Below are positions 17,572 through 28,657 of a DNA stretch of 34,838 bases, one piece after another. A program made the translations under genes and the position numbers. Within the stretch, counting starts at the first letter, position 1. Each line of letters starts with the position of its first letter. The notes under the pieces were generated by a model. The model did no database searches. It was not told the DNA's origin and saw only the letters and a list, made by a program, of their open reading frames with translations. Source of the DNA: Rhodocyclaceae bacterium (GTDB lineage: Bacteria; Pseudomonadota; Gammaproteobacteria; Burkholderiales; Rhodocyclaceae); NCBI GenBank assembly GCA_029982755.1, contig JARRBR010000018.1, positions 1-34,838 of the forward strand. The letters are read 5' to 3'.

Positions 17572-17913
17572 TCAGGAGGAGTGGCCGTGTGTCGGCCGTG
17601 TCGAAAAAGATGCCTGCGGTGTTGATGCCAGTTGTGCGTCGGTCATCCGCACTGCGATGCCGGTGCGTCCGGAACCGCGGACGAGCCTCACGATCCGCCC
17701 GCAGCACTGCAGCTTCATGTGACCGAGCGTGGAGTCGAGCTCCACTTCGAAGCTGATGTCTCCGTGCGCACCGACCTCGCCGTCGAGTTCGAAGCAGATG
17801 CCATCGGCGCTTACGTCCCGCGTCCAGCCCCGCAGCGTGCCCAGCCTCACCGGCCAGGTGACGCGGACCCGTTCGTGTGCGCGTTTGCAGAAGGGCTCGG
17901 ATCGCGTGTTCAT
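17572..17913 (-). CDS. PilZ-domain c-di-GMP-binding protein
   Basis: 113 residues, essentially a single PilZ domain. Both c-di-GMP motifs are intact: RxxxR as Arg11-Ala-His-Glu-Arg15, and DxSxxG as Asp33-Val-Ser-Ala-Asp-Gly38. The beta-barrel continues to about residue 92 (GIAVRMTDAQL). A short Ser/Thr-rich tail follows. It ends 24 nt before the Gly-rich gene on the same strand, so the two are probably cotranscribed. This suggests that c-di-GMP controls production or export of that protein. There is no clear Shine-Dalgarno before the ATG at 17913. A single-domain PilZ protein must act through a partner, which cannot be named. Confidence 0.9.
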   Translation of the reverse strand: MNTRSEPFCKRAHERVRVTWPVRLGTLRGWTRDVSADGICFELDGEVGAHGDISFEVELDSTLGHMKLQCCGRIVRLVRGSGRTGIAVRMTDAQLASTPQASFSTRPTHGHSS

Positions 17914-18023
17914 GGGATGGCAGTGTGCTGATCCGCGCCTGCCGCGGCATCGGCGGAGACTCCCGATCTCGCCCCCACGGATGTCCCGCCGGGGAACGGG
18001 AGAAACGGCGGCTTCCTCCTGTG

Positions 18024-18049
18024 GCAGGCAGGAGGTTTCTCCTGCCTGC
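18024..18049. promoter_or_regulatory. Perfect 11-bp inverted repeat upstream of the PilZ-Gly-rich genes
   Basis: GCAGGCAGGAG (18024-18034), loop GTTT, CTCCTGCCTGC (18039-18049). It lies about 110 nt upstream of the PilZ start, in the 262-nt gap behind the LuxR-type gene. Overlapping smaller dyads (CCTCCTG/CAGGAGG; GGTTTC/GAAACC) share the same bases. No T-tract follows on either strand, so an operator or mRNA structure is more likely than a terminator. The neighbouring LuxR-type regulator is a natural candidate to bind it. Confidence 0.5.
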
Positions 18050-18175
18050 GGGAAACCTTTGCAGAGGGGACGTGGACGGGCGCGCGGCCGACGTGGGTCG
18101 GCCGCGGCGGGGCTGCGCTGGAGGGGTGCTGCGGGCGTGCGCGCGCAGGCCTTCAGGCCTGCGTCGTGCGAGGGC

Positions 18176-18907
18176 TCAGCCCGGCAGCGGGATGCCGCCG
18201 GCGAGGCGGTCGCGGTGGCGCTGCATGCTGGAGGCGTGCTCCAGGCGGTCGCTCAGGCGGTGCTCGAAGGCGTAGGCGAGCAGGCCGTTGCGGCCGGTGA
18301 CGCCGAATTTGTCGTAGATCGAGGTGAGGTGGTTGCGCAGCGTGCTTTCGCTGATGTGCAGCCGGCGCGCGATCGCCTTGCCGGGCTCGGCGCTATGGCG
18401 CAGCACGCAGATGAGGATGTCCTGCTCGCGCTCGGTGAGTTCGGCCAGACGTTCGGCGATCGGGTCGCCGTGGGCGCCGGCGCTCTGGCGCGAGAAGGCG
18501 ACGAAGATGCGCCCGGTGGCTTCGCGGTCGAGCCAGATCTGCCCGGCGCGCACCTTCTCCAGCGCCGTGAGGAAGAGCTCGGGGGCGACGTCGCTGCCGA
18601 TGACGCCGCGTGCGCCGGCGAGCACCGCCCGGTCCTGCAGCGCGCGGTCGGCGAGGCGGGTGAGCAGCAGCACCGGGACCTGGCGGGCGTGGGCATGCAG
18701 GGCTTCGACCGCGGCCAGCACCTGGTCGGGCGCGAAGTCGATGTCGAGCAGGACGAGGTCGGCGTGGGCCTGGCTCACCACCTGCGGCAGCGCGTCGAAA
18801 CCCTGCGCGGTCCCGACCAGCATGAAGCGCTGCGGATGCTGGGCGAGCATGGCCTCGATGCCGTGGAGCATCAGGCGGAAATTGCTGACCAGAAAAACGC
18901 GAACCAT
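18176..18907 (-). CDS. LuxR/NarL-type response regulator with degenerate receiver
   Basis: 243 residues. The N-terminal receiver (about 1-120) keeps the phospho-acceptor position Asp55 (LVLLDID) and Thr83 (LLLTR). However, the acidic pair normally near residues 8-9 is Ser-Asn (FLVSNFRLML), and the conserved Lys is replaced (GVIGSD, Ser105). The C-terminal LuxR helix-turn-helix is canonical (LTEREQDILICVL to ISESTLRNHLTSIYDKFGV, about 157-203). The receiver probably does not bind Mg2+ normally, so activation may be phosphorylation-independent. No cognate kinase is adjacent. It is upstream of, and in the same orientation as, the PilZ, Gly-rich and T1SS genes, so it may control them. Confidence 0.88.
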   Translation of the reverse strand: MVRVFLVSNFRLMLHGIEAMLAQHPQRFMLVGTAQGFDALPQVVSQAHADLVLLDIDFAPDQVLAAVEALHAHARQVPVLLLTRLADRALQDRAVLAGARGVIGSDVAPELFLTALEKVRAGQIWLDREATGRIFVAFSRQSAGAHGDPIAERLAELTEREQDILICVLRHSAEPGKAIARRLHISESTLRNHLTSIYDKFGVTGRNGLLAYAFEHRLSDRLEHASSMQRHRDRLAGGIPLPG

Positions 18908-19093
18908 CGATGTCGCCCCGTGAGCTGCCGCATGTCATGTCCGGCCGGATGCCGGAGACACCGGGCCGATGCTTGCACAAGGTTGACCGCGTCAAAAGTT
19001 ACGAAGCGCGCCGGGTGTGACAAATTCGCGGTTGCGGGCCAAGTATCGGCGCCGGCCCGCCGTGGCCGATGGCGATGCGGCGCGCCGGGACGC

Positions 19094-21010
19094 TCAGCCC
19101 GCCAGCGCGCGGGCGATGAAGTGCCTCGCCACGCGCGGGCGCGGCACCTTGTCCTCGAACCAGGCGCGCACGTCGGTATCGAGGCCGATGCCGTGCATGT
19201 AGTTGTACAGCGCCTTGTTGAGCGCACGGCCGAGGCGGTCGTGGTCGACGCCCGTGGGGTCGATGAAGCCGACGTCGTTCTTCGCGAACGTGATCTCCGG
19301 CAGCGGCTTCAGGGTGACGCCGAACTCTTCCGGGTGCTTGCCCACCGGCGAATGCACGGTACAGGCGAAGCGGTGGAAGAAGCCCGACTGGATGCAGCCG
19401 GCCTCGAACAGCTGGCGCACGTATTCCAGCGCATCTACGGTGTCGTGCACGGTCTGGGTCGGGAAGCCGTACATCAGGTAGGCATGGACCAGCACGCCGG
19501 CCGCGGTGAAGGCGTGGGTGACTCGCGCCACCTGCTCCACCGAAACGCCCTTCTTCATCAGCTTCAGGAGGCGGTCGGAGGCCACCTCCAGCCCGCCGGA
19601 GACCGCGATGCAGCCGCTGTCGGCGAGCAGCTGGCACAGCTCGGGGGTGAAGGATTTCTCGAAGCGGATGTTGCCCCACCACGAGATCGCCACGCCGCGT
19701 CGCAGCAGCTCCTCGGCGAGCGCGCGCAAGGCCTTGGGCGGCGCGGCCTCGTCGACGAAGTGGAAGCCGGTCTGCCCGGTCTCGGCGATGATGGCCTCGA
19801 TGCGATCGACCAGCAGGCTGGCGGCGGCGCCGTCGTAGCGGCCGATGTAGTCGAGGCTGACGTCGCAGAAGCTGCACTTCTTCCAGTAGCAGCCGTGGGC
19901 CACGGTGAGCTTGTTCCAGCGCCCGTCCGACCACAGGCGGTGCATCGGGTTGAGCATGTCGAGCACCGACAGGTAAGCGTCCAGCGGCAGGCCGTCCCAG
20001 GTCGGGGTGCCGACCTCGGCGAAGGGCACGTCGGGCTCGGCGAGGTTGATGTAGCGCACCTGGCCCGTATCCGCATCGCGCACGAAGCTGCGCACCAGGC
20101 GCGACTTGCCGCGCCGGCCCTGCAGGTGCTCGAGCAGCGCCAGCAGCGGGCGCTCGCCGTCGTCCAGGGTGACGTAGTCGAAATGGTCGAACACCCGCGG
20201 CTCGGCGAGTTCGCGCAGCTCGGTGTTGACGAAGCCGCCGCCGAGCACGGTGACGATCTCGGGGTGCGCGGCCTTGATCGCCTGCGCGATGCGGAAGGCG
20301 CCGTAGACCGAGCCGGGGAAGGGGGTCGAGACGAGGACCAGTTGCGGCCGGTGGCGGGAGACGGCTTCGAGGGTCAGGTCTTTCAAATACTCATCGACCA
20401 GCGTCGGCGGGGCGGCGAGCGCGGCGGCGAGCGGTTCGAAGGTGGGCTGGCTCATCGCCAGCGTCTCGGCGTAGCGCACGAACTCGAAGCGGGCATCGAC
20501 CGCGTCGCGCAGGATGTCGGCGAGCTCGTTGAGGTACAGCGTGGCGAGGTGGCGTGCGCGGTCGGCCAGCCCGAGCGCGCCGAAGGCCCAGGCGAGCGGG
20601 TCGCCGCCCTCGGGGTCATCGGGGTCGACGTAGGCGTCGAGCGTGTCGAAGCGCGGGCCCTCGGGTAGGAAGGTCCGGCTGGCGATGCGGTGGGCGATGG
20701 TCGGGTCGCGGCCCTGCAGGAAGGCGATCGTCGGCCCGATGGTGTAGCGATAGCGCGCGAAGTGGTCGATGAAGCCCTGCACCAGCGGCGTGCGCTGCTT
20801 CTTCGGCAGCGCCTCGGCGCAGGCGCGGATGTCGTCCAGCCCGGCCGGCGACAGCAGGCGCAGCACCAGCTTGAGCGCCAGGTCTTCCTGCACCGCGTCG
20901 ACGCCGCGCGAGCGCAGGAAGCCGGTGAGATAGGCGGTGGAGGGGTAAGGCGTGTTGAGCTGCGTCATCGGCGGAATCACCGACAGGACGCGTGGCGACG
21001 TGTCTGCCAT
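19094..21010 (-). CDS. B12-binding-type radical SAM protein
   Basis: 638 residues. Residues about 1-60 (VLSVIPPMTQLNTPYPSTAYLTGFL) and 220-300 (PQLVLVSTPFPGSVYGAFRIA, VTVLGGGFVNTEL) form a split B12-binding-like Rossmann region with an inserted helical segment. The radical SAM core begins at TVAHGCYWKKCSFCDVSLDY, where Cys374, Cys379 and Cys382 are the probable 4Fe-4S ligands. The spacing is CX4CX2C, not the usual CX3CX2C. The gene opens with the PPMTQLNTPYPSTAYL motif seen in B12-dependent radical SAM enzymes acting on lipids, tetrapyrroles or RNA. There is no DxHxxG cobalamin motif, so cobalamin may be bound base-off or not at all. The substrate is unknown. It is a single leftward gene; TAGAAT about 100 nt upstream is a possible -10. 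Confidence 0.85.
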   Translation of the reverse strand: MADTSPRVLSVIPPMTQLNTPYPSTAYLTGFLRSRGVDAVQEDLALKLVLRLLSPAGLDDIRACAEALPKKQRTPLVQGFIDHFARYRYTIGPTIAFLQGRDPTIAHRIASRTFLPEGPRFDTLDAYVDPDDPEGGDPLAWAFGALGLADRARHLATLYLNELADILRDAVDARFEFVRYAETLAMSQPTFEPLAAALAAPPTLVDEYLKDLTLEAVSRHRPQLVLVSTPFPGSVYGAFRIAQAIKAAHPEIVTVLGGGFVNTELRELAEPRVFDHFDYVTLDDGERPLLALLEHLQGRRGKSRLVRSFVRDADTGQVRYINLAEPDVPFAEVGTPTWDGLPLDAYLSVLDMLNPMHRLWSDGRWNKLTVAHGCYWKKCSFCDVSLDYIGRYDGAAASLLVDRIEAIIAETGQTGFHFVDEAAPPKALRALAEELLRRGVAISWWGNIRFEKSFTPELCQLLADSGCIAVSGGLEVASDRLLKLMKKGVSVEQVARVTHAFTAAGVLVHAYLMYGFPTQTVHDTVDALEYVRQLFEAGCIQSGFFHRFACTVHSPVGKHPEEFGVTLKPLPEITFAKNDVGFIDPTGVDHDRLGRALNKALYNYMHGIGLDTDVRAWFEDKVPRPRVARHFIARALAG

Positions 21011-21176
21011 GATGAGGGACGGCGTGCCCGGCGCTGCGACGCCTCACAGGCTGGGGGCGGACGCGGTGCCCGCACCACCGTGAATCTTGCGCGGGGGCTG
21101 GGGCGCCCATTCTACGTGAGCGTAACGATCTGCGCGCCGGACGGCGGGTCCGACGCGCGGCGCTGTGGCGCTCCGC

Positions 21177-22177
21177 TCAGGACAGCTCGCCGCACAAGGC
21201 CGTGCCGAAACGCGCGCGCACCAGGGCCGGGTCGGGGTGGAGGGCGAGCAGCACGTGCAGCTTGGCGAAGGCCGCCTCGAGCGTCATGTCGGCGGCGGCA
21301 ACGACGCCGATGCGGTTGAGCGCCGCCGCGGTGGCGTAGGCGCCCTGCACCACCGGACCGTGCGCGCACTGGGTCCGGTTCACCACCACCACCCCGCGTG
21401 CCACCGCGCGCGCCAGCGCATCGAGCAGGCCCGGGGTGGCATCGGGCAGGTTGCCGGCGCCGTAGCTGCACAGCACGAGGCCGCGCAGCGCGGGGTCGTC
21501 CGTCAGCGCGTCGACCTGGCGCGCGGACAGGCCCGGATGCACCGTCAGCACGGCCACCGCGCGTGAATCAATTTGCGGGAGCTGGAAGTCGCGCGCGCCC
21601 GCGGGCAGCGGGTCGTGCGCAGCAACGCGGACGTCGATGCCCACCTCGGCCAGCGCCGCCGCGTTGGGCGAAGCGAAGGCGTCGAGCGCGGTGCTGCTGA
21701 ACTTGGTGCTGCGGTTGCCGCGCAGCAGCCGGCGACCGAAGAAGATGCCGACTTCGCCGCACTTCAGGCTGCCGGCGAGCAGCAAGGCCGTCCGCACGTT
21801 GGCGAGTGCGTCGCTGCGCGGCTCGACCAGCGGAATCTGCGCGCCGGTGAGGATCACGGGGCGGTCGGCGCCGCGCAGCATGAAGGACAGCGCCGACGCC
21901 GTCCACGCCATGGTGTCGGTGCCATGCAGCACGACGAAGCCGCGGTAGTCGTTCCAGCGCGCGACGAGCTCGGCGGCAATCGCCGTCCACTGCGCCGGTT
22001 GCAGGTTGGCGCTGTCGATCGGCTGCGGCAGTTCGACGAGGTCGAAGGCTGGCAGCCAGCACACGCCATCGAGGTGGCGCCGCAGCACGGCGCCGAAGCC
22101 CGGCATCGGACGATAGCCGTCCGTGCCGCGCTCCATGCCGATGGTGCCGCCGGTGTGCAGCACCAGGACGCGCCCGC

Positions 22178-22181
<4 letters not shown>
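21177..22181 (-). CDS. ansA: Type I L-asparaginase
   Basis: 334 residues, cytoplasmic AnsA-like. The nucleophile motif LHTGGTIGM gives Thr13, and the second active-site triad segment is LHGTDTMAWTASALSFML (Thr88, Asp89). LTGAQIPL, GNRSTK and LCSYGAGNLPD also match E. coli AnsA throughout. There is no signal peptide, arguing against a periplasmic type II enzyme. Reaction: L-asparagine to L-aspartate and ammonia. The ATG overlaps the aspartase stop (ATGA), so asparaginase and aspartase are translationally coupled and act in series. Confidence 0.93.
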
Positions 22182-23581
<1,400 letters not shown>

Positions 23582-23658
23582 GCGGAGGTTTTCCTGTGAC
23601 GGGGCGGCTGGCGCCGCGTGCGCCAGCCGGATCGGGTCGATGGGGGAGATCGGCGGGA

Positions 23659-25140
<1,482 letters not shown>

Positions 25141-25470
25141 GGCGGCATCCTCCGTGACGGCGGTGCAGATGGCTGGGCGCGCTGACGGAGGGCTGCAGGT
25201 ATCCGGCCGGGGCCGGGACGTGACTCGAGTAGGCAGGCATGAAGTGTCTCCTTGCTTCGCGGCGCGTGGCCGCTGTTGTCGTTTTCCCTCGCACGAGCGG
25301 CGGGGGTGGAGGCATTTCAGCAAGGCGCGGGCGGCGGGGGAATTTGGCGTTCTGGCTCCCGCCGGCGCTGAATGACGCTGCAACTGCGCCATACTGCGAC
25401 AGATGCACTGTGTGCCGCCGGACAGCACCGTGTTGGTGAGCAGGCCAGCCCGCTACCCGAGGAGCCCGCC
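25141..25470. promoter_or_regulatory. Divergent control region between the symporter operon and its neighbour regulator
   Basis: 330 nt with no gene. It must hold promoters for both directions. Visible elements: CATACT near 25389-25394 as a possible rightward -10, and a dyad ACAG-ATGCA-CTGT at 25399-25411, a candidate operator. GAGGAG 7 nt before 25471 and GGAGG before 25140 are good ribosome sites. No strong -35 was seen. Confidence 0.4.
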
Positions 25471-26283
25471 ATGCACGAGGATTTCGCCCGCAACCTGCGC
25501 CTGCTGTGCAGCTACTACCGCTCGGTGGCCGAGGTCTGCCGCCGCCTGGACATCAACCGCCCGCAGTTCAACCGCTATCTCAGCGGTCGCTACCGGCCGT
25601 CGGCGCACACGCTGCGCCGCTTCTGCGCGTTCTTCGGCGTGGAGGAGCACGAGATCCTGCTTCCCAGCGCGCAGTTCGAGCGCCTGGTGCAGGTGCGACC
25701 GCGACCGGCGGCACCCGCCGGCAGCGAAGCGCCGGAAGCGGCCCGTCTCGCGCATCTGAAGGACATTGGCACCGCCGGGCTGGACAAGTATCTCGGCTAC
25801 TACTTCGAGACCTACCTGTCGATGGCCTGTCCGGGACAGCTGCTGCGCACCCTGGTGTGCCTGGAAAAGCGCGACGGCCGGGTCTACTACCAGCGCACCG
25901 AGCGCCTGGTCGAGCATCCGCGGGAGAAGGCCTACCACGGCATCTACCGCGGCATGGCGCACCTGCTGACCGACCGCATCTTCCTCACCGACTACGAGAC
26001 GCTGACCGGTCTCGAGATGACGCAGACGATCCTGTTCCCCTCGTTCAAGAACCGTGTCACCCGGCTCACCGGCCTCAAGCTCGGGGTGTCCGGCAGTGGC
26101 GAGCGCATGCCGTGCTGCGCGCGGGTGGTGTACGAGTACCTCGGCCCCGCGATCGACGTGCGCCGTGCCCTCAGGCTATGCGGCCTATACGCGCCCGATG
26201 ACCCGCGGGTGGACGAGCTGACCCGGCGCTCGGTGAGCAACGACATCGTGGCGGGCGAGTGGCACCTGCGCGCGCGCTACTGA
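25471..26283 (+). CDS. XRE-like HTH transcriptional regulator, probable operon regulator
   Basis: 270 residues. Residues 1-65 are a helix-turn-helix of the XRE/Cro type: SVAEVCRRLDINRPQFNRYLSGRYRPSAHTL, where RPQFNRYLSG is the recognition region. The remaining ~200 residues form an effector domain of unknown type (KYLGYYFETYLSMACPGQ, then YRGMAHLLTDRIFLTDYETL), rich in aromatic residues and with several Cys. No metabolic enzyme motif is seen. Divergence from the symporter-aspA-ansA operon suggests it senses an amino acid or fumarate/ammonia status and controls that operon. It converges on amn with a 24-nt gap. Confidence 0.8.
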   Translation: MHEDFARNLRLLCSYYRSVAEVCRRLDINRPQFNRYLSGRYRPSAHTLRRFCAFFGVEEHEILLPSAQFERLVQVRPRPAAPAGSEAPEAARLAHLKDIGTAGLDKYLGYYFETYLSMACPGQLLRTLVCLEKRDGRVYYQRTERLVEHPREKAYHGIYRGMAHLLTDRIFLTDYETLTGLEMTQTILFPSFKNRVTRLTGLKLGVSGSGERMPCCARVVYEYLGPAIDVRRALRLCGLYAPDDPRVDELTRRSVSNDIVAGEWHLRARY

Positions 26284-26307
26284 CGGCGGTGCAGGTGCGG
26301 CGGACGG

Positions 26308-27807
26308 CTACTGGAACGCCACCTCGGCGAAGCTGCGCAGCTTGCGGCTGTGCAGGCGGTCGACGCCTTGCTCGCGCAGGCGCTCGAGGGCGCGGATGCC
26401 GATGCGCAGGTGCTGGTCGACGCGCTCGCGGTAGAACTTGTCGGCCATGCCGGGCAGCTTGATCTCGCCGTGCAGCGGCTTGTCGCTGACGCACAGCAGG
26501 GTGCCGTAGGGCACGCGGAAGCGGAAGCCGTTGGCGGCGATGGTGGCCGACTCCATGTCCAGCGCCACCGCGCGGCTCTGGCTGAAGCGGCGCTCGGGGC
26601 TGCTCGACATGCCGTGCGAGGGCAGCAGCTCCCAGTTGCGGTTGTCGGTGCTGGCCACCGTGCCGGTGCGCATCAGGCGCTTGAGCTCGTAGCCCGACAG
26701 TTGCGTGACTTCGGCCACCGCGGCCTCGAGCGCCACCTGCACCTCGGCCAGCGGCGGGATCGGCACCCAGGGCGGCAGCTCCTCGTCGAGCACGTGGTCC
26801 TCGCGCACGTAGCCGTGGGCGAGCACGTAGTCGCCCAGGTGCTGGCTGTTGCGCAGCCCGGCGCAGTGGCCGAGCATGATCCACGCATGGGGGCGGAGCA
26901 CCGCGATGTGGTCGGTGATGGTCTTGGCGTTGGCCGGGCCGACGCCGATATTGACCATCGTGATGCCGCCGCGGTCGCCGCGCACCAGGTGGTAGGCGGG
27001 CATCTGCGGCAGGCGCGGCGGCGGGTTGCCGTCGGCGTCCTCGTCCTGCGGGGCGAGGTCGGCGCGGCGGGTGAGGACGTTGCCCGGCTCCACGAAGGCC
27101 TCGTAGCCGTGGCCGGAAGCGGTGTCGGCCATCAGCTCGTGGCCGAGGCGGATGAACTCGTCGATGTAGAACTGGTAGTTGGTGAACAGCACGAAGTTCT
27201 GGAAGTGCGCCGGCCGCGTGCCGGTGTAGTGGCGCAGGCGGTGCAGCGAGTAATCCACCCGCGGCGCGGTGAACAGCGCCAGCGGATGCGGCTCGCCCGG
27301 GCCCGGCTCGAAGGTGCCGTTGGCGATGCCGTCGTCCATCGCGCCGAGGTCGGGCAGGTCGAAGTGGTCGCGCAGCAGGCGGCGGCGAGCGGGGCCGAGG
27401 TGGCCTTCCAGGTAGTCGTGCTCGGGCAGGGCGAAATGCACCGGGATCGGCTGCGCGCTGCTGCCCACCTCCAGCGCCACGCCGTGGTTCTGCACCAGCA
27501 GGCGGAACTGCTCGAGGTAGTAGTCGGCGAACAGGTCCGGGCGCGTCAGCGTGGTCTCGAACACGCCCGGGCCGGCGACGAAGCCGTAGGACAGGCGCGA
27601 GTCGGCGCGCGCCACCGTGTCGGTGCGCACGCGCAGCAGCGGATAGCAGGCGCGCACGTGGCGGCCGACGTCGGCGCCATCGACGTAGCGCTGCAGCCCG
27701 CGCCGCAGATGGTCGACAGCGAGCTCGTAGATCTCGTTCACCCGCGCGAGCGCCGCCGCCGGGTCGGCGAACTCCTCGAGCTCGAAGTGGGGGGCGTGGC
27801 CGTTCAT
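26308..27807 (-). CDS. amn: AMP nucleosidase
   Basis: 499 residues. An N-terminal Amn-specific domain (about 1-170) is followed by a nucleoside phosphorylase-like core. Amn-type segments include MPAYHLVRGDRGGITMVNIGVGPANAKTITDH, WIMLGHCAGLRNSQHLGDYVLAHGYVRED, and RAVALDMESATIAANGFRFRVPYGTLLCVSDKPLHGEIKLPG. Reaction: AMP plus water to adenine and ribose 5-phosphate, controlling AMP pools; in E. coli it is activated by ATP and inhibited by phosphate. It is 20 nt downstream of the crotonase gene on the same strand. Confidence 0.94.
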   Translation of the reverse strand: MNGHAPHFELEEFADPAAALARVNEIYELAVDHLRRGLQRYVDGADVGRHVRACYPLLRVRTDTVARADSRLSYGFVAGPGVFETTLTRPDLFADYYLEQFRLLVQNHGVALEVGSSAQPIPVHFALPEHDYLEGHLGPARRRLLRDHFDLPDLGAMDDGIANGTFEPGPGEPHPLALFTAPRVDYSLHRLRHYTGTRPAHFQNFVLFTNYQFYIDEFIRLGHELMADTASGHGYEAFVEPGNVLTRRADLAPQDEDADGNPPPRLPQMPAYHLVRGDRGGITMVNIGVGPANAKTITDHIAVLRPHAWIMLGHCAGLRNSQHLGDYVLAHGYVREDHVLDEELPPWVPIPPLAEVQVALEAAVAEVTQLSGYELKRLMRTGTVASTDNRNWELLPSHGMSSSPERRFSQSRAVALDMESATIAANGFRFRVPYGTLLCVSDKPLHGEIKLPGMADKFYRERVDQHLRIGIRALERLREQGVDRLHSRKLRSFAEVAFQ

Positions 27808-27827
27808 CGCGGGTGCAGGCCTGGGGT

Positions 27828-28619
27828 TCAGGAGCGGGCCAGCAGGCGGTGCACTGCCTCCAGGTGCTCGGGCTCGTTGTGGCACATGCCCTGGAAGGCG
27901 GCGCACAGGTCGAGGAAGTCCTTGAGCTCCATGCGCTGCGCCATCTTCATCAGGCGCTTGGTCAGGCGCAGCGCCTTGGGCGGCTGGGCGGCGAAGCGCG
28001 CGGCCAGCTCGTGCGCGCGCGGCAGCAACTGGTCGGGCTCGACCACCTCGAGCGCGATGCCCAGGGTCTTCGCCTCCTCGGCGCCGACGATGCGGCCCGA
28101 CAGCGTGAGCTCGAAGGCCTGCTGGTAGCCGATCAGGCGCTGCATGAACCAGGCGCCGCCGTCGCCGGGGATGATGCCCAGATTGAGGAAGGTCTCGCCG
28201 AACTTGGCCTTGGTCGACGCGATGCGGATGTCGGCCATGTTGGCGAGGTCGAAGCCGGCGCCGATCGCCGGGCCGTTGACTGCGGCGATGATCGGCACCT
28301 CCACCGCCTGCAGCGCCAGCGGGATGCGCTGAATGCCGCGGCGGTAGCGGGTGGCGACCTCGGCCACGTCGCCGGCGAAGTCGCCGCCGCGCGCCGCCAT
28401 GTCCTTGACGTTGCCGCCGGCGGAGAAGGCCGAACCCTCGCCGGTGATGACGAGCACCGAGACCTCGTCGCAGCGGTTCACCCATTCGGCGACGTTGACG
28501 ATGTCGTCGATCAGCGCGGTGCCGGTCAGCGCGTTGCGCAGGTCGTCGCGCGCCAGCGTGAGGGTGGCGACGCGCTTGTCGAGCTGGAGGCGGGCGTCGT
28601 GGACGGTGGGCTGGGTCAT
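27828..28619 (-). CDS. Crotonase-fold enoyl-CoA hydratase/isomerase family protein
   Basis: 263 residues. The oxyanion-hole segments are FSAGGNVKDM (about 65-74) and VNGPAIGAGFDLANMADIRIAS (about 114-135). The usual hydratase glutamates are not conserved: the GGGCE position reads GAGFD (Asp124), and the GQPE position reads GETF (Phe144). An acid is present at Asp153 in IIPGDGGAWFMQ. Thus it belongs to the family, but classical 2-enoyl-CoA hydratase activity is doubtful; isomerase, hydrolase or another crotonase reaction is possible. GGAG lies about 9 nt before the ATG. It sits between a lipoprotein gene and amn, a context giving no pathway clue. Confidence 0.88.
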   Translation of the reverse strand: MTQPTVHDARLQLDKRVATLTLARDDLRNALTGTALIDDIVNVAEWVNRCDEVSVLVITGEGSAFSAGGNVKDMAARGGDFAGDVAEVATRYRRGIQRIPLALQAVEVPIIAAVNGPAIGAGFDLANMADIRIASTKAKFGETFLNLGIIPGDGGAWFMQRLIGYQQAFELTLSGRIVGAEEAKTLGIALEVVEPDQLLPRAHELAARFAAQPPKALRLTKRLMKMAQRMELKDFLDLCAAFQGMCHNEPEHLEAVHRLLARS

Positions 28620-28657
28620 CGTGGGGTCTCCTTGTTCAGGCGGATCAGGTCTGCGTT

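Noticed and set aside
17729-20668. 979-codon rightward open frame
   Set aside because: It runs antisense across PilZ, LuxR-type and radical SAM genes and is Arg/Ala/Gly/Val-rich with no recognisable family.
26350-28128. 592-codon rightward open frame over amn and the crotonase gene
   Set aside because: Antisense shadow; both leftward genes have clear conserved motifs.
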